DNA of 64,000 bases. It comes from JBGAPI01 sp044221335. GTDB taxonomy: Bacteria; Pseudomonadota; Gammaproteobacteria; Xanthomonadales; Ahniellaceae. Position 1 is the first letter of the stretch, and every line of letters begins with the position of its first letter. The position numbers were made by a program, and so were the translations under genes. Below the pieces are notes generated by a model that was given only the letters and a program-made list of their open reading frames with translations, did not search any database and was not told the origin of the DNA. This document shows, in pieces, positions 7,601 through 17,523 of this stretch. The stretch spans positions 1 to 64,000 of the forward strand of contig JBGAPI010000001.1 of assembly GCA_044221335.1 (NCBI GenBank), in the 5' to 3' direction.

Positions 7601-9685
7601 ATGCTGATGCGTCTCCGATCGATCGCCCTGATCGCGGCCTGTTTCGCTGCGACCGTTGCCAAGCCCGCCGAAGCGGCCAGCACCCGCACCTGGCCCGGCG
7701 CGGCGCCCTGCAACACGACGCTGTCCGACTGCATCGCCGCCGCCGCGGACGGCGACACCGTCCAGCTCGCGACCAGCGCGGAGATCGACGAGACGGTGTC
7801 GTACAGCCGTCCGGTCAACCTGGTCGCGGCCTCCGGCTACGCGCCGGTGCTGGCCGCCGGGCGCTCGATCGGGATCAGCATCGATGCCCCCGCCGGCTGG
7901 CAGCTCGTGCTCGACGGCCTGCGCTTGCGCCGGGGCGCGGTCTCGGTGCTGGCGTCGACGGCCGGCAGCGTATCGTTCGATCGGCTCCGGGTCGATGACG
8001 CCGGCAGCAACGGCTACGGGCTGTCGATCGGTGGCGGCAGCTTCGGCGCGCCGATCACGCTGACGGCGCGCGTGCGCGGCTGTCGCGTCGGGGTGTCGGC
8101 GCCGGCGGGCGTCGGCATCAACGTGTCCGGCAACCTGGCGAGCGCCGTGGTCGCCGAGGTCAGCGACAACCTCGTCGAGGCGCTCGGCATCGGCGGGGCT
8201 CCGACCGGCAGCGCGAGCCGCAACGGCATCCTGGTGCTGATGCAGGGGCCGTACGCGCTCCGTGCCGACATCCTGCGCAACCGCGTGCTCGGCGATCCGC
8301 ACAGCGACGACCCGAGCTTCCGGGTGTCGCGCGGCATCCAGGTCCGCAGCGGCGACCCGCCCGCAGACGCCGAGATCCGCGTCGCCGACAACGTGGTGGT
8401 GGCGCGCGACGACGCCAGCCCGTTCAACGAGGACCTGCGGCTGGTCCTGCTCGGCGACCACGCGCTGGTGCGCATCCTGAACAACAGCCTGATCGGCGCG
8501 GACTACGGCATCAACTTCTTCAGCAACAACGCGGCGATCCAGGTCGACGGCCTGATCGCCGGAAACCTGATCGCCCAGCACGGCTTTGCCGCGGTCAACC
8601 TCGGCGCGCTCGGTGCCGGCGTGGTCAACCGCCGCAACGCCTTCTTCGCCAACCCGGCAACGATCGACAACCCCGGACCGGGCACGATCACCGCAGATCC
8701 GCGGGTCGCGGTGGTCGCGCGGCCGCGGCTGTCGTCCGACTCTCCTCTGCGCGACGCCGCCGACGCGGCAGACCGCGCCGTCGCCGCCGGCGCGCTTCCC
8801 GCGCTGGCGAGCCTCGATGTCGACGGGCTGCGCCGGATCAAGGGCGGCGCGCCCGACATCGGCGCCTACGAGTTCGGCGACGACAGCCTCGTGCACAACA
8901 CCACCGGCTTCGCCGCCGTCACCGAGGTCAACGACGCCCGCAGCAACGGCAATCCGGCCCTGCTGCTGCAGGTCAGCCGCAGCGGCGGCGCGCAGCCCTC
9001 CGACACCACGCCCAACCCGCGCCCGCTGACACAGCGCTACGCCAGCGCCAGCGGCCGCTGGCAGCTGCTCGCCGACGACGGCTTCAACCTCAATACCGGC
9101 GCCGGCTTCCATCTGCTCGCTCCGGCGCCGGGTCCGGGCGTGCTGCACTATGTCGCCGCCGCCGCCGACATCCTCGGTGCCTATGCGCTGCTGCCGCCGG
9201 CGATCGCGGCGCTGCCGCCGGACAGCCTCGTGCTGGTCAGTCCGTCGCGCGGGGCGGCCGGCACCGAAGCCGCCGATCCCCACCCGGTGGCGGCGACCTA
9301 CCAGTTCGGCGCCTGGTATGTCGCCAACCTCGACGGTGCCGCGCTGCCCCAGGGCGCCGGCTTCAACGTCTACGCGCAGCCGCCGAGCCGGAACGCGTTC
9401 CTCCACACGGTGGCCGCGACCGGGGCCAGCAGCGCGCTGCTGCATCCGGAGCTCGACGGCAATCTCTGCGCCGCCCCGCACATCGCGGCCGGCGGCAATG
9501 GCGCGGTCAACCCGCATCCGCTCGGCGTCCACTACGACCCGCTGAGCGGCCATTGGCTGATCCGCAACGAGGACGGCGCGGCGCTCGCCGCGGGCACCCA
9601 GGTCGCGGTGCTGTTCGAGCCGAAGCGCAGCGAATCCCTGTGCAACGACCCGCTGTTCGGGAACGGCTTCGAGGACGTGAACTGA
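7601..9685 (+). CDS. Secreted right-handed beta-helix protein with three C-terminal repeats and GNGFE tail
   Basis: 694 aa from ATG 7601 (ATG 7607 or an upstream ATG at 7574 are possible). A signal peptide (MRLRSIALIAACFAATVAKPAEAA) is followed by a parallel beta-helix-like region with many N-G and N-N turns, ending in DIGAYEFGDD, a motif of choice-of-anchor-Q-type proteins. The last about 260 residues hold three related modules of the form NPxPL..Y....W.L.N.DG..L..G..FNV (about 9010, 9280 and 9520), resembling DUF7452-type repeats. The terminus DPLFGNGFEDVN resembles tails I recall on many Xanthomonadales secreted proteins. It sits between the sigma factor and the kinase; its ligand is unknown. 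Confidence 0.85.
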   Translation: MLMRLRSIALIAACFAATVAKPAEAASTRTWPGAAPCNTTLSDCIAAAADGDTVQLATSAEIDETVSYSRPVNLVAASGYAPVLAAGRSIGISIDAPAGWQLVLDGLRLRRGAVSVLASTAGSVSFDRLRVDDAGSNGYGLSIGGGSFGAPITLTARVRGCRVGVSAPAGVGINVSGNLASAVVAEVSDNLVEALGIGGAPTGSASRNGILVLMQGPYALRADILRNRVLGDPHSDDPSFRVSRGIQVRSGDPPADAEIRVADNVVVARDDASPFNEDLRLVLLGDHALVRILNNSLIGADYGINFFSNNAAIQVDGLIAGNLIAQHGFAAVNLGALGAGVVNRRNAFFANPATIDNPGPGTITADPRVAVVARPRLSSDSPLRDAADAADRAVAAGALPALASLDVDGLRRIKGGAPDIGAYEFGDDSLVHNTTGFAAVTEVNDARSNGNPALLLQVSRSGGAQPSDTTPNPRPLTQRYASASGRWQLLADDGFNLNTGAGFHLLAPAPGPGVLHYVAAAADILGAYALLPPAIAALPPDSLVLVSPSRGAAGTEAADPHPVAATYQFGAWYVANLDGAALPQGAGFNVYAQPPSRNAFLHTVAATGASSALLHPELDGNLCAAPHIAAGGNGAVNPHPLGVHYDPLSGHWLIRNEDGAALAAGTQVAVLFEPKRSESLCNDPLFGNGFEDVN

Positions 9686-9770
9686 TGCGTCACGGACGCT
9701 TGTGCGGCGCTCCGGCAGTCGCGACGATGCGCGACAGCCTTCCCCGTCCACTCCGACCCGGAATCCCGGC

Positions 9771-12545
9771 ATGAGCCGAATGCGCGAGCTCTACGAGCAG
9801 GCCCAGCAGCAGGCACCGGAAGCCCGTCGCGCGTGGCTCGCCGTGGCGTGCGACGACGCCGCGCTGCGCGCGCGGATCGAGGCGCTGCTCGATGCCGCGG
9901 ACACCGTCAGCAATGATCCGCTTGCGCAGCGGCTCGACCAGCGCCTCGATCGCCTCGGCGACATCGAAGCGCCCGACGATGCGGCCGCGCGCTGGATCGG
10001 ACGGCGGATCGGTCCGTTCCGGCTGCAGAGCCTGATCGGCCAGGGCGGAATGGCCGCCGTGTTCCTGGCGCGACGCGAGGACGCCGACTTCGACCAGCCG
10101 GTGGCGGTCAAGCTGCTCCGGCGTGGCGTGTTCTCCAGCTTCGAGCAGCGCCTGTTCCGGCGCGAGCGGCAGGCGCTGGCGACCCTGTCGCACCCGAACA
10201 TCGCCCGACTGATCGACGGCGGCGTCGACGACGACGGCAACGCCTACCTGGCGATGGAATACGTCGACGGACTGCCGCTCGTCGGCTACTGCAGCACGCG
10301 CGGCCTCGGGCTCGCCGAGCGGCTGGCGCTGCTGGTCACCGTCTGCCGCGCGGTGGACGCCGCGCATCGCAGCCTGATCGTCCATCGGGATCTCAAGCCG
10401 TCCAACATCCTGGTCGATGCCGACGGCGCGGTGAAGCTGCTCGACTTCGGCATCGCGAAGCTGCTCGACCACGACGAGGGCGAGACCACCCGCGGATTCA
10501 GCGCGCTGACCCCGGAGTACGCGGCACCGGAGCAGTTCGCCGACGGCGCGATCACGACCGCCACCGACGTGTTCGCGCTCGGCGTGATCCTGCGGGAACT
10601 GCTGCTCGGCGAGCGGCCGCCGCGCGACACCGGCGAACGGCCTTCGGTGCTGGCCGAGCGGCTCACCGTCACGCCGATCGCCAGCAGCCGAGTGCTGCGC
10701 GGCGATCTCGACAACATCGCGGGCAAGGCGCTGGCGACGGAGCCGGAGCGGCGCTATCCCTCGGCCGGCGCGATGGCCGACGACCTCGCCGCGTTCCTCG
10801 ACGGCCGGCCGGTCGCGGCGCATCCGCCGTCGGTGTGGTACCGCACCCGCAAGTTCGTGCAGCGCCATCGCGGCGGCGTGACGATCACCGTGCTGCTGCT
10901 GATCGCCCTGCTCGCCAGCGTCGTCGTCACCGCCTGGCAGGCACAGGTCGCCCGCGAGCAGGCGCGACTGGCACGCGAACAGGCGGCCCGCGCCGACGCC
11001 GTTCGCGACTTCCTGCTGCAGCTGCTCGACACCGCCAAGGCCGAGCTCCCTCGCGACGTCCGTCCCACGCCGGACGTGCTGGTGAAGGCGGCGCGCACGC
11101 GCCTCGACGCCGACCACGCCCTGCCCGCCGCGACCCGCGGCGAGCTCTATGCCGTGCTGGCCGCGATCAGCCAGGCGAACGGGGACTACGAAGCCGCGCT
11201 GGGGCAGTACACCGCGGCGCTGGAGGAGCAGTCCAAGACCCTTCCGGACAACGATCCGCAGCGACTGCGGTCGGCCGTGCAGCGCGCGGTCGTGCTGACC
11301 GAGATGGCCCGCCCGGCCGAGGCCCGCGCCGCGCTGGCCGCGGTGCGACCGCTGCTGATCGCCCATCCGACACCGGCCAGCATCGAGGGTCTCGCCACCG
11401 AGAGCGTGCTGCTGATGAACGACGGCAAGACCGACGACGCGCTGGCGCTGCTGCGCCAGGCGAGCGTGCTGGCGTCGGGGGTCTACGGCAAGGACACGCT
11501 GGACGACCTCAGTGTCGCCTTCATGTCCGGCAATGCGCTGGCGGTGGCGGGACGCTACACCGATGCGATCGCCGAACTGGCGCCGCGGGTCGCGCGCTGG
11601 CGCCAGCTCGGCCTGCCCGAGGATTCGCACCTGTCTGAGGCGATCGGCAATCTCGCAGCCGCCTACGACGGCGCCGGCGACCTGGTGAAGGCCGAGGCGA
11701 CCTATCGCGAGGCGCTGGCGCTGCGCCGCCGGATCTTCGGCAACGCCCATCCGTCGATCGCGACCGCGCTCGGCAACCTCGGCACGTTCCTGTCGTCGCG
11801 CGGTCGCCTCGACGAGGCCCGGCCGCTGCTGGTCGAGGCGCTGGAGATGAAGCGCGGCTTCTTCGGCGCACACCACCCGCGGGTGCTCGCGGGGCGGCTG
11901 CAGCTCGCGATGGTGGACGTCCGCCGGCGCGACTTCGATGCCGCCGAGGCCGGCGCGCGCAGCGCACTCGAGCCCTGCGATGCGGCTCCGCCGCTGGCCG
12001 ACGCGATCTGCCCGAAGGCGCGCCAGGTGCTCGCCAACGTGCTGTTCAAGGGACGCGGCGCCGCGCTCGCGGCGCCGGTCGTCGCGCAGGCGGTCCGGGA
12101 GTCGGAGGCGCTGTTCGGCAAGGGCGATTCCCGCACGGCCGCGGTGCTGTCGACCTCGGCGGCGATCCACCGCAAGCTCGGCGAGCTGGACAAGGCGGTG
12201 GCCGACATCGACGCGGCGCTCGCGGCCTACTCCGGCAAATTCGGCCCGAACTCGGACGAAGTCCTCCTGACCCGCCACACCCGCGTCGCGATCCTCGCGG
12301 ACCTGCATCGCGACGAGGAGGCGGCGCGCGAGATCGACGCGATCGTCGCGGTCTGGCGCAGCGGCCATGCGCAGGACCGGGTCAACCTGCAGAGCCTGCT
12401 GCGCACGCAGGCCGAGTCGCTGCTCCGTCGCGGCAAGGCCGACGAGGCCCGCGCGCTCGCGAAGGAGGCGCTGGCGATCGACCTGCCGGAGGCGCTCCAG
12501 GATCCGGGCGTGATGGCGACGCTGCGCAGGATCGACAGCCACTGA
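9771..12545 (+). CDS. Hanks-type Ser/Thr protein kinase with TPR sensor region
   Basis: 924 aa. The kinase domain (about 80-340) has the glycine loop GQGGMAAV (about 89), VAVKLL lysine, HRDLKPSN catalytic loop (about 205) and DFG (about 225), so it looks catalytically complete. A membrane segment (about 368-389, VTITVLLLIALLASVVVTAW) separates it from an approximately 500-residue tetratricopeptide region that would be periplasmic. Kinases of this layout are commonly encoded with PF07638-type ECF sigma factors and phosphorylate them. An upstream GGAA supports the ATG, and a second ATG nine bases later is equally placed. Confidence 0.93.
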   Translation: MSRMRELYEQAQQQAPEARRAWLAVACDDAALRARIEALLDAADTVSNDPLAQRLDQRLDRLGDIEAPDDAAARWIGRRIGPFRLQSLIGQGGMAAVFLARREDADFDQPVAVKLLRRGVFSSFEQRLFRRERQALATLSHPNIARLIDGGVDDDGNAYLAMEYVDGLPLVGYCSTRGLGLAERLALLVTVCRAVDAAHRSLIVHRDLKPSNILVDADGAVKLLDFGIAKLLDHDEGETTRGFSALTPEYAAPEQFADGAITTATDVFALGVILRELLLGERPPRDTGERPSVLAERLTVTPIASSRVLRGDLDNIAGKALATEPERRYPSAGAMADDLAAFLDGRPVAAHPPSVWYRTRKFVQRHRGGVTITVLLLIALLASVVVTAWQAQVAREQARLAREQAARADAVRDFLLQLLDTAKAELPRDVRPTPDVLVKAARTRLDADHALPAATRGELYAVLAAISQANGDYEAALGQYTAALEEQSKTLPDNDPQRLRSAVQRAVVLTEMARPAEARAALAAVRPLLIAHPTPASIEGLATESVLLMNDGKTDDALALLRQASVLASGVYGKDTLDDLSVAFMSGNALAVAGRYTDAIAELAPRVARWRQLGLPEDSHLSEAIGNLAAAYDGAGDLVKAEATYREALALRRRIFGNAHPSIATALGNLGTFLSSRGRLDEARPLLVEALEMKRGFFGAHHPRVLAGRLQLAMVDVRRRDFDAAEAGARSALEPCDAAPPLADAICPKARQVLANVLFKGRGAALAAPVVAQAVRESEALFGKGDSRTAAVLSTSAAIHRKLGELDKAVADIDAALAAYSGKFGPNSDEVLLTRHTRVAILADLHRDEEAAREIDAIVAVWRSGHAQDRVNLQSLLRTQAESLLRRGKADEARALAKEALAIDLPEALQDPGVMATLRRIDSH

Positions 12546-12590
12546 GCGGCTGGCAGGACCGCGGCGTCCCGCGCGGGCGACCGGCGGTTC

Positions 12591-13517
12591 CTAGAGCAGC
12601 GCCGCGACGCCGCGGTCGGCGGCGTCCCGCAGCAGCGCATCGAGCTCGGGATCGAGCTCGTAGTCCGCGCGATCGAGTCGCGCCCGCCACTCGCCGGCGC
12701 GCGTGGCGACGAGCTCGCCGCGCTCCTCGAGCAGCAGCAGGCGCAGGTCGAGTTCCGCCAGCGACGGCGCATCGGCATCGATGCGCGAGGCCTCCGTCCA
12801 GCTCGCGCGCGCCGCGCCGCGGTCTTCGTCGTCGAGCGCGATCGACGCGCGATAGAGGTGCGCGAGGAAGCGCACGTCGTCGTCGCCGTGCAGGACGGCC
12901 TGATCGAGCAGGCGTCGCTGCAGGCGCGGCTGGCGCATCTCCTCGTAGGCGTCGAGCAGGCCGTGCAGCAGCGCACCCTGGCGGCGGCGGAACTGCTTCT
13001 TCTCGACGAAGAACGGCTCCAGCAGCAGTACGACGTCGCCGGCGCGGCCGGCCTCCAGCCACAGGTCGACGACGTCGGCCAGCAGTTCGAGGTCGATCCG
13101 GCTGCCGACCAGCGACCGCCAGTCCGTGTGCGGCAGTTCCTCCAGCAGCTCCGGCAGGTAGTGCGCCTCGAGCTCGGGCAAGGTCGCGTCGACGGTCTCG
13201 CAGCAGTGCTTGTACTTGCGCCCGGATCCGCAGGGACATGGCGCGTTGCGTTCGTTGCGGGCCGACTTCGGCAGCGCGTAGCCGTTGCGCGGATCCGGCG
13301 TCCGCTGCCGGATCTGCCGCGACAGTGCGAGCGCGGTGCGGCGATCGAGGTCCGTCGGCGTTCCGCGGGTGACGGCTGCCGCGAGCGTCGCGGGATCCTC
13401 GTCGGCGACGATCGCGGCGACGGTGGCGGCCGCGATGGCGTCGACGATCTCCCGGACCGGATCGAGGTTGGCTTCGGGGTCCGGCGCGGGATCGGAGTCG
13501 GGTGGCGAAGTATTCAT
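12591..13517 (-). CDS. SEC-C zinc-motif protein
   Basis: 308 aa. The motif CPCGSGRKYKHCC at about residues 94-106 is the SEC-C zinc-binding signature also found at the SecA C-terminus. The rest is acidic and helical, rich in Leu/Glu/Ala, without recognised enzymatic motifs. SEC-C proteins bind zinc and sometimes ribosomes or SecB-like partners, but the role here is unknown. It is convergent with the kinase gene, with only 45 bases between the stop codons. ATG 13517 has GGAA upstream. Confidence 0.88.
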   Translation of the reverse strand: MNTSPPDSDPAPDPEANLDPVREIVDAIAAATVAAIVADEDPATLAAAVTRGTPTDLDRRTALALSRQIRQRTPDPRNGYALPKSARNERNAPCPCGSGRKYKHCCETVDATLPELEAHYLPELLEELPHTDWRSLVGSRIDLELLADVVDLWLEAGRAGDVVLLLEPFFVEKKQFRRRQGALLHGLLDAYEEMRQPRLQRRLLDQAVLHGDDDVRFLAHLYRASIALDDEDRGAARASWTEASRIDADAPSLAELDLRLLLLEERGELVATRAGEWRARLDRADYELDPELDALLRDAADRGVAALL

Positions 13518-13732
13518 GAATTTCCGGAGCGGGCGAGGCGCGTATTGGACCACGCGCCTCGGCCCTGCCGCTGCGCGGCGACGCGCCTACGCCTCGGGAC
13601 GGACCCCTGCCATACGACACATGGAATCGACCAGACCCAGGCGACACCATCGGCGTCCCACGAGCGTCCGGCGGTCCATCCCTGCTGGCGTTCGTTCCCG
13701 TTCGATGCAGGCACCCACCTTGGAGCAGGGCA

Positions 13733-15299
13733 ATGGATAGACGTGACTTTCTCAGCAGGACCGGCCTCGGGGTCGGTGGTCTGCTGCTGCCGTTCGGTCA
13801 TCGCGCGATCGCCGCCGAACAGCTGGTCGACAGGATCGATCTCGGCCTGAAGAAGAAGCTCGCCGACGCGGCGCTGGCCGCGGCCAAGGACGGCGGCGCG
13901 ACCTACTGCGACGTGCGCATCGGGCGCTACCTGCGGCAGTTCGTGGTGACCCGCGAGAACAAGGTGCAGAACGTGGTCAACACCGAGTCCACCGGCGCCG
14001 GCATCCGCGTGATCGCCAACGGCACCTGGGGCTTCGCCGCGACCAACAGCCTCTCGCCGGAGGCGGTGGCGAAGGCCGCCCGGCAGGCGGTCGCGATCGC
14101 CAAGGCCAATTCCAAGGTCCGGTCCGAGCCGGTGCAGCTGGCGCCGACCAAGGGCGTCGGCGAGGTCAGCTGGGCGACGCCGATCGTGAAGAACGCGATG
14201 GAAGTGCCGATCAAGGAGAAGGTCGAGCTGCTGCTGTCGGCCAATGCCGCGGCGCTGAAGGCCGGCGCCAACTACGTCAACTCGGTGATCTTCTCGGTCA
14301 ACGAGCAGAAGTACTTCGCCTCCAGCGGCCAGCGGCAAGTTCCGGAGCCGCAACAGCCTGTCGACGCCGAAGGGCATGGGCTACGAATACCTCGACGGCA
14401 AGCCGGAAGGCCGCGTCGAGCTGCCCTGCGGCGCCGTGGTCTACGGCAATTCCTACAACCTGCTGGAAGACGCGGTTGCCGCGGCGAAGCAGGCGCAGGA
14501 GAAGCTGAAGGCGCCGTCGGTGAAGCCGGGCAAGTACGACCTCGTGCTCGACCCCTCGCACCTGTGGCTCACCATCCACGAGTCGGTCGGGCATCCGCTG
14601 GAGCTCGACCGCGTGCTGGGCTACGAGGCCAACTACGCCGGCACCAGCTTCGTCACCCTGGACAAGTGGAAGTCGAAGGACTTCAAGTATGGGTCCGACC
14701 ACGTGACCATCTTCGCCGACAAGATCGCCCCGACCACGCTCGGCGCGGTCGGCTATGACGACGAGGGCGTCAAGACCAAGCGCTGGGACCTGATCAAGGA
14801 CGGCGTGCTGGTCAACTATCAGGTGATCCGCGACCAGGCCCACATCATCGGCGAGAAGGAGTCGCAGGGCTGCTGCTATGCCGATTCCTGGGCGAGCGTG
14901 CAGTTCCAGCGCATGGCCAACATCTCGCTCGAGGCCGGCAAGAAGCAGCTGACCCCGGCGGAGATGGTGAAGGACGTCGAGAACGGCATCTACATCGTCG
15001 GCGACGGCTCGTTCTCGATCGACCAGCAGCGCTACAACGCGCAGTTCGGCGGCGAGCTGTTCTTCGAGATCAAGAACGGCAAGGTCGGCAACATGATCGA
15101 GGACGTGGCCTACCAGATGCGCACGCCGGAGTTCTGGAACTCCTGCGCGGCGGTCTGCGACGAGCGCGACTTCCGTTACGGCGGCTCGTTCTTCGACGGC
15201 AAGGGCCAGCCGGGCCAGGTGTCGGCGGTCTCGCACGGATCCGCCACCGCGCGCTTCACCGGCGCCAACGTCATCTCGACCGCTCGCAACCTCGGCTGA
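13733..15299 (+). pseudogene. TAT-signal TldD-like metalloprotease subunit, broken by internal deletion and frameshift
   Basis: The gene begins with MDRRDFLSRTG, a twin-arginine signal, after GGAGCAGGG. Frame one reads through ...NSVIFSVNEQKYFASS to about 14325. From about 14329 the homologous sequence continues in the +1 frame (ASGKFRSRNSLSTPKGMGYEYLDG) to 15299. The second part keeps the zinc motif HESVGH (near 14578) and the TldD C-terminus. The joint lies in a short tandem repeat of CCAGCGG (14322-14336). From memory of intact homologues, roughly two dozen residues between FAS and ASGKF are missing. Either this copy is inactivated or the joint is a sequencing/assembly artefact. The intact partner gene follows 19 bases downstream. 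Confidence 0.82.
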
Positions 15300-15318
15300 G
15301 CATCCAGGAGCAAAACCC

Positions 15319-16653
15319 ATGAGCATTTTTTCCGAAGCCGAAGCCAAGGCGATTCTCGAGAAGGTCGTCAAGCTGTCGAAGGCCGACGAGTGCACCGCCC
15401 AGCTCGGCGGCAGCGTCGCCGGCAACATCCGCTACGCACTGAACAACGTCTCCACCTCCGGCATCGTCGACAACTGCGACCTCGTCGTGCAGGTCGCGTT
15501 CGGCAAGCGCACCGGCACTGCCACCATCAACGAGTTCGACGACGCCTCGCTGGAGAAGGTCGTCCGCCGCGCCGAGGAGCTGGCCCGGCTGGCGCCGGAG
15601 AACCCGGAGTTCGTGCCGGCGATCCCGAAGCAGGAGTACAAGGCCAGCGACACCTTCGTGCAGAACACCGCCGACATCACGCCGGAGTATCGCGCGCAGG
15701 TGGCCGCCGACTGCATCGAGCCCAGCAAGAAGGACAAGCTGGTCGCCGCCGGGTTCTTCACCGACGACACCAGCTTCACCGCGATCGCCAACAGCAACGG
15801 CAACTTCGGCTACCAGAAGTCGTCCACGGTGGACTTCACCTGCACCGTGCGCACCGAAGACGGCCGCGGTTCCGGCTGGGTCGCGCGCAACGTCGGCGAC
15901 GTCAAGAAGTTCGATGCCAAGGCCGAGATCAAGACCGCGATCGACAAGTCGAAGAAGTCGGTCGATGCCAAGGCGCTGGAGCCGGGCAAGTACACCGTGG
16001 TCCTGGAGCCGGCAGCGAGTGCCGGCCTGATCTCGTTCATGATGTTCGGCTTCGACGCCCGCCAGGCCGACGAGGGCCGCAGCTTCCTGACCAAGAAGGG
16101 CGGCGGCAACCGTCTCGGCGAGAAGGTGTTCGACGAGCGGGTGACGATGCACTCCGATCCCTGGGATCCGGACGCCGCCGTGTTCCCGTGGGACAACGAC
16201 GGTCTCGCCCGCGAGAAGACCGCGATCGTCACCAAGGGCAAGGTCGACTACCTGCAGTACTCGCGCTTCTGGGCGAAGGAGAAGGGCAGGAAGGCCATCG
16301 GCCAGCCGGGCAACCTGATCATGTCCGGCGGCACGAAGTCGACGGCTGAACTGGTCAAGGGCACCCAGAAGGGCATCCTGGTGACCCGCACCTGGTACAT
16401 CCGCATGGTCGATCCGCAGACGGTGCTGCTCACCGGCCTGACCCGCGACGGCACCTTCTACATCGAGAACGGCGAGATCAAGTACCCGATCAAGAACTTC
16501 CGCTTCAACGAGTCGCCGGTGATCATGCTGAACAACGTCGAGGAATTCGGCAAGCCGGTGCGCGTGGCCGACGACGAGTCGCCGTTCGTGATGATGATCC
16601 CGCCGATGAAGATCAGGGACTTCACGTTCACGTCCCTGTCGGATGCGGTTTGA
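15319..16653 (+). CDS. TldD/PmbA (TldE)-family partner protein
   Basis: 444 aa, normal for PmbA/TldE. It lacks the HExxxH metal motif, as expected for the non-catalytic subunit, and shows family features such as SSTVDFTCTVRTEDGRGSGW, KYTVVLEPAASAGLISFM and QTVLLTGLTRDGTFYIENGEI. In TldD/TldE the two chains form a heterodimer that degrades or trims small unfolded peptides. AGGAG precedes the ATG. Unlike its TldD partner it has no visible export signal, so if the pair works outside the cytoplasm it would have to be co-exported (inference). Confidence 0.9.
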   Translation: MSIFSEAEAKAILEKVVKLSKADECTAQLGGSVAGNIRYALNNVSTSGIVDNCDLVVQVAFGKRTGTATINEFDDASLEKVVRRAEELARLAPENPEFVPAIPKQEYKASDTFVQNTADITPEYRAQVAADCIEPSKKDKLVAAGFFTDDTSFTAIANSNGNFGYQKSSTVDFTCTVRTEDGRGSGWVARNVGDVKKFDAKAEIKTAIDKSKKSVDAKALEPGKYTVVLEPAASAGLISFMMFGFDARQADEGRSFLTKKGGGNRLGEKVFDERVTMHSDPWDPDAAVFPWDNDGLAREKTAIVTKGKVDYLQYSRFWAKEKGRKAIGQPGNLIMSGGTKSTAELVKGTQKGILVTRTWYIRMVDPQTVLLTGLTRDGTFYIENGEIKYPIKNFRFNESPVIMLNNVEEFGKPVRVADDESPFVMMIPPMKIRDFTFTSLSDAV

Positions 16654-16662
16654 CCGGTCCCT

Positions 16663-16689
16663 GCATCCCCGCCGTTCCGGCGGGGATGC
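16663..16689. repeat. Perfect 11-bp hairpin downstream of the PmbA-like gene
   Basis: GCATCCCCGCC pairs with GGCGGGGATGC around a five-base loop, 9 bases after the stop codon. No T-run follows, so it is not a classical intrinsic terminator; it may protect the 3' end, attenuate transcription between operon parts, or be a repetitive element. Confidence 0.8.
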
Positions 16690-16763
16690 GATAGGAAACT
16701 GAGGCGTTCCTGGATGCGCTCGGCGGGGCCGGATTTGAATTGAAGATCAATGGCAGCCTCGTC

Positions 16764-17474
16764 GTGAACCGAAGGAAGTTCCTCCATCGATCGCTCCTGC
16801 CCATCCTGGCTGCGATCGCGTCAAGCAGGACATTCGCCGTCGCGCCAGCGGCGGCAAATGTCTACGACTTCTGGTTCACCCGACTCCAGTACGACTCCGG
16901 CGACTGGGACGTCGACCAGCGGATGCCGACCAACCTGATCGACGCGCTGCTGCAGTACACGACGCTGCGCGTCGATCCGAAGGAGCAGGTGCTGCCGCTC
17001 GCCGATCCGCGGATGCTGGCCGCGCCGTTCTGCTACCTCGCCGGCCACAAGCTGGTCGAGTTCAATCCCGACGAACGCCGCAACTTCGAGCACTACGTGA
17101 GGAACGGCGGCTTCGTGCTGGTCGACGACTGCAACCACGACATCGACGGCCTGTTCGCGAAGTCCTTCGAGGCCGAGATGGCGGCGATCTTCGGTGCGAC
17201 GGCGCTCGCGAAGCTGCCGAAGAACCATCCGGTCTATTCGAGCTTCTTCCGGTTCGACGGACCGCCGCCGACCAGCTTCGAGCTCAACGGCTGGGGCGAC
17301 GATCTGGTGCACGAGTACCTGCGCGGCATCGACGTCGCCGGCCGTCTCGGCGTGCTGTACTCGAACAAGGACTATGGCTGCGAGTGGGACTACGACTGGC
17401 GCAACAAGCGCTGGCTGGCCGAGGACAACACCCGCTTCGCCGTGAATGTCGTGATGTACGCGATGAACAACTGA
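16764..17474 (+). CDS. DUF4159-family protein with TAT-like signal
   Basis: 236 aa from GTG 16764 (an in-frame TTG at 16740 is an alternative, and neither has a clear ribosome-binding site). The start NRRKFLHRSLLPILAAIASS is a twin-arginine-type signal. The body, with YDFWFTRLQYDSGDWD, GGFVLVDDCNHDIDGLFAKSFEAEM and PVYSSFFRFDGPP, matches DUF4159, a Rossmann-like domain usually encoded in MoxR operons. Catalytic function is unknown. It lies between the TldD/PmbA pair and MoxR, followed by a hairpin at 17478. Confidence 0.82.
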   Translation: MNRRKFLHRSLLPILAAIASSRTFAVAPAAANVYDFWFTRLQYDSGDWDVDQRMPTNLIDALLQYTTLRVDPKEQVLPLADPRMLAAPFCYLAGHKLVEFNPDERRNFEHYVRNGGFVLVDDCNHDIDGLFAKSFEAEMAAIFGATALAKLPKNHPVYSSFFRFDGPPPTSFELNGWGDDLVHEYLRGIDVAGRLGVLYSNKDYGCEWDYDWRNKRWLAEDNTRFAVNVVMYAMNN

Positions 17475-17477
17475 CGA

Positions 17478-17502
17478 GAGGAATTCGCTGGGCGAATTCC
17501 TC
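17478..17502 (+). repeat. Stop-proximal hairpin, member of a GAATYSGCTGSGCSRATTC family
   Basis: An 11-bp perfect stem (GAGGAATTCGC / GCGAATTCCTC) with loop TGG begins 4 bases after the DUF4159 stop codon. Its core GAATTCGCTGGGCGAATTC resembles the hairpins at 31474-31500 and 33344-33366, each placed next to a stop codon in the same orientation relative to the gene. It is likely a REP-like or terminator-like element. Confidence 0.82.
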
Positions 17503-17523
17503 CCCCGTGAAGGGCACATCGGA

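Noticed and set aside
9690..12542. Long minus-strand open frame opposite the TPR kinase
   Set aside because: It is a shadow of the kinase gene with no recognisable domain. The same reasoning removes the long antisense frames opposite polA (33821-36592), the beta-helix gene (6767-9772) and the TraD gene (55386-57233).
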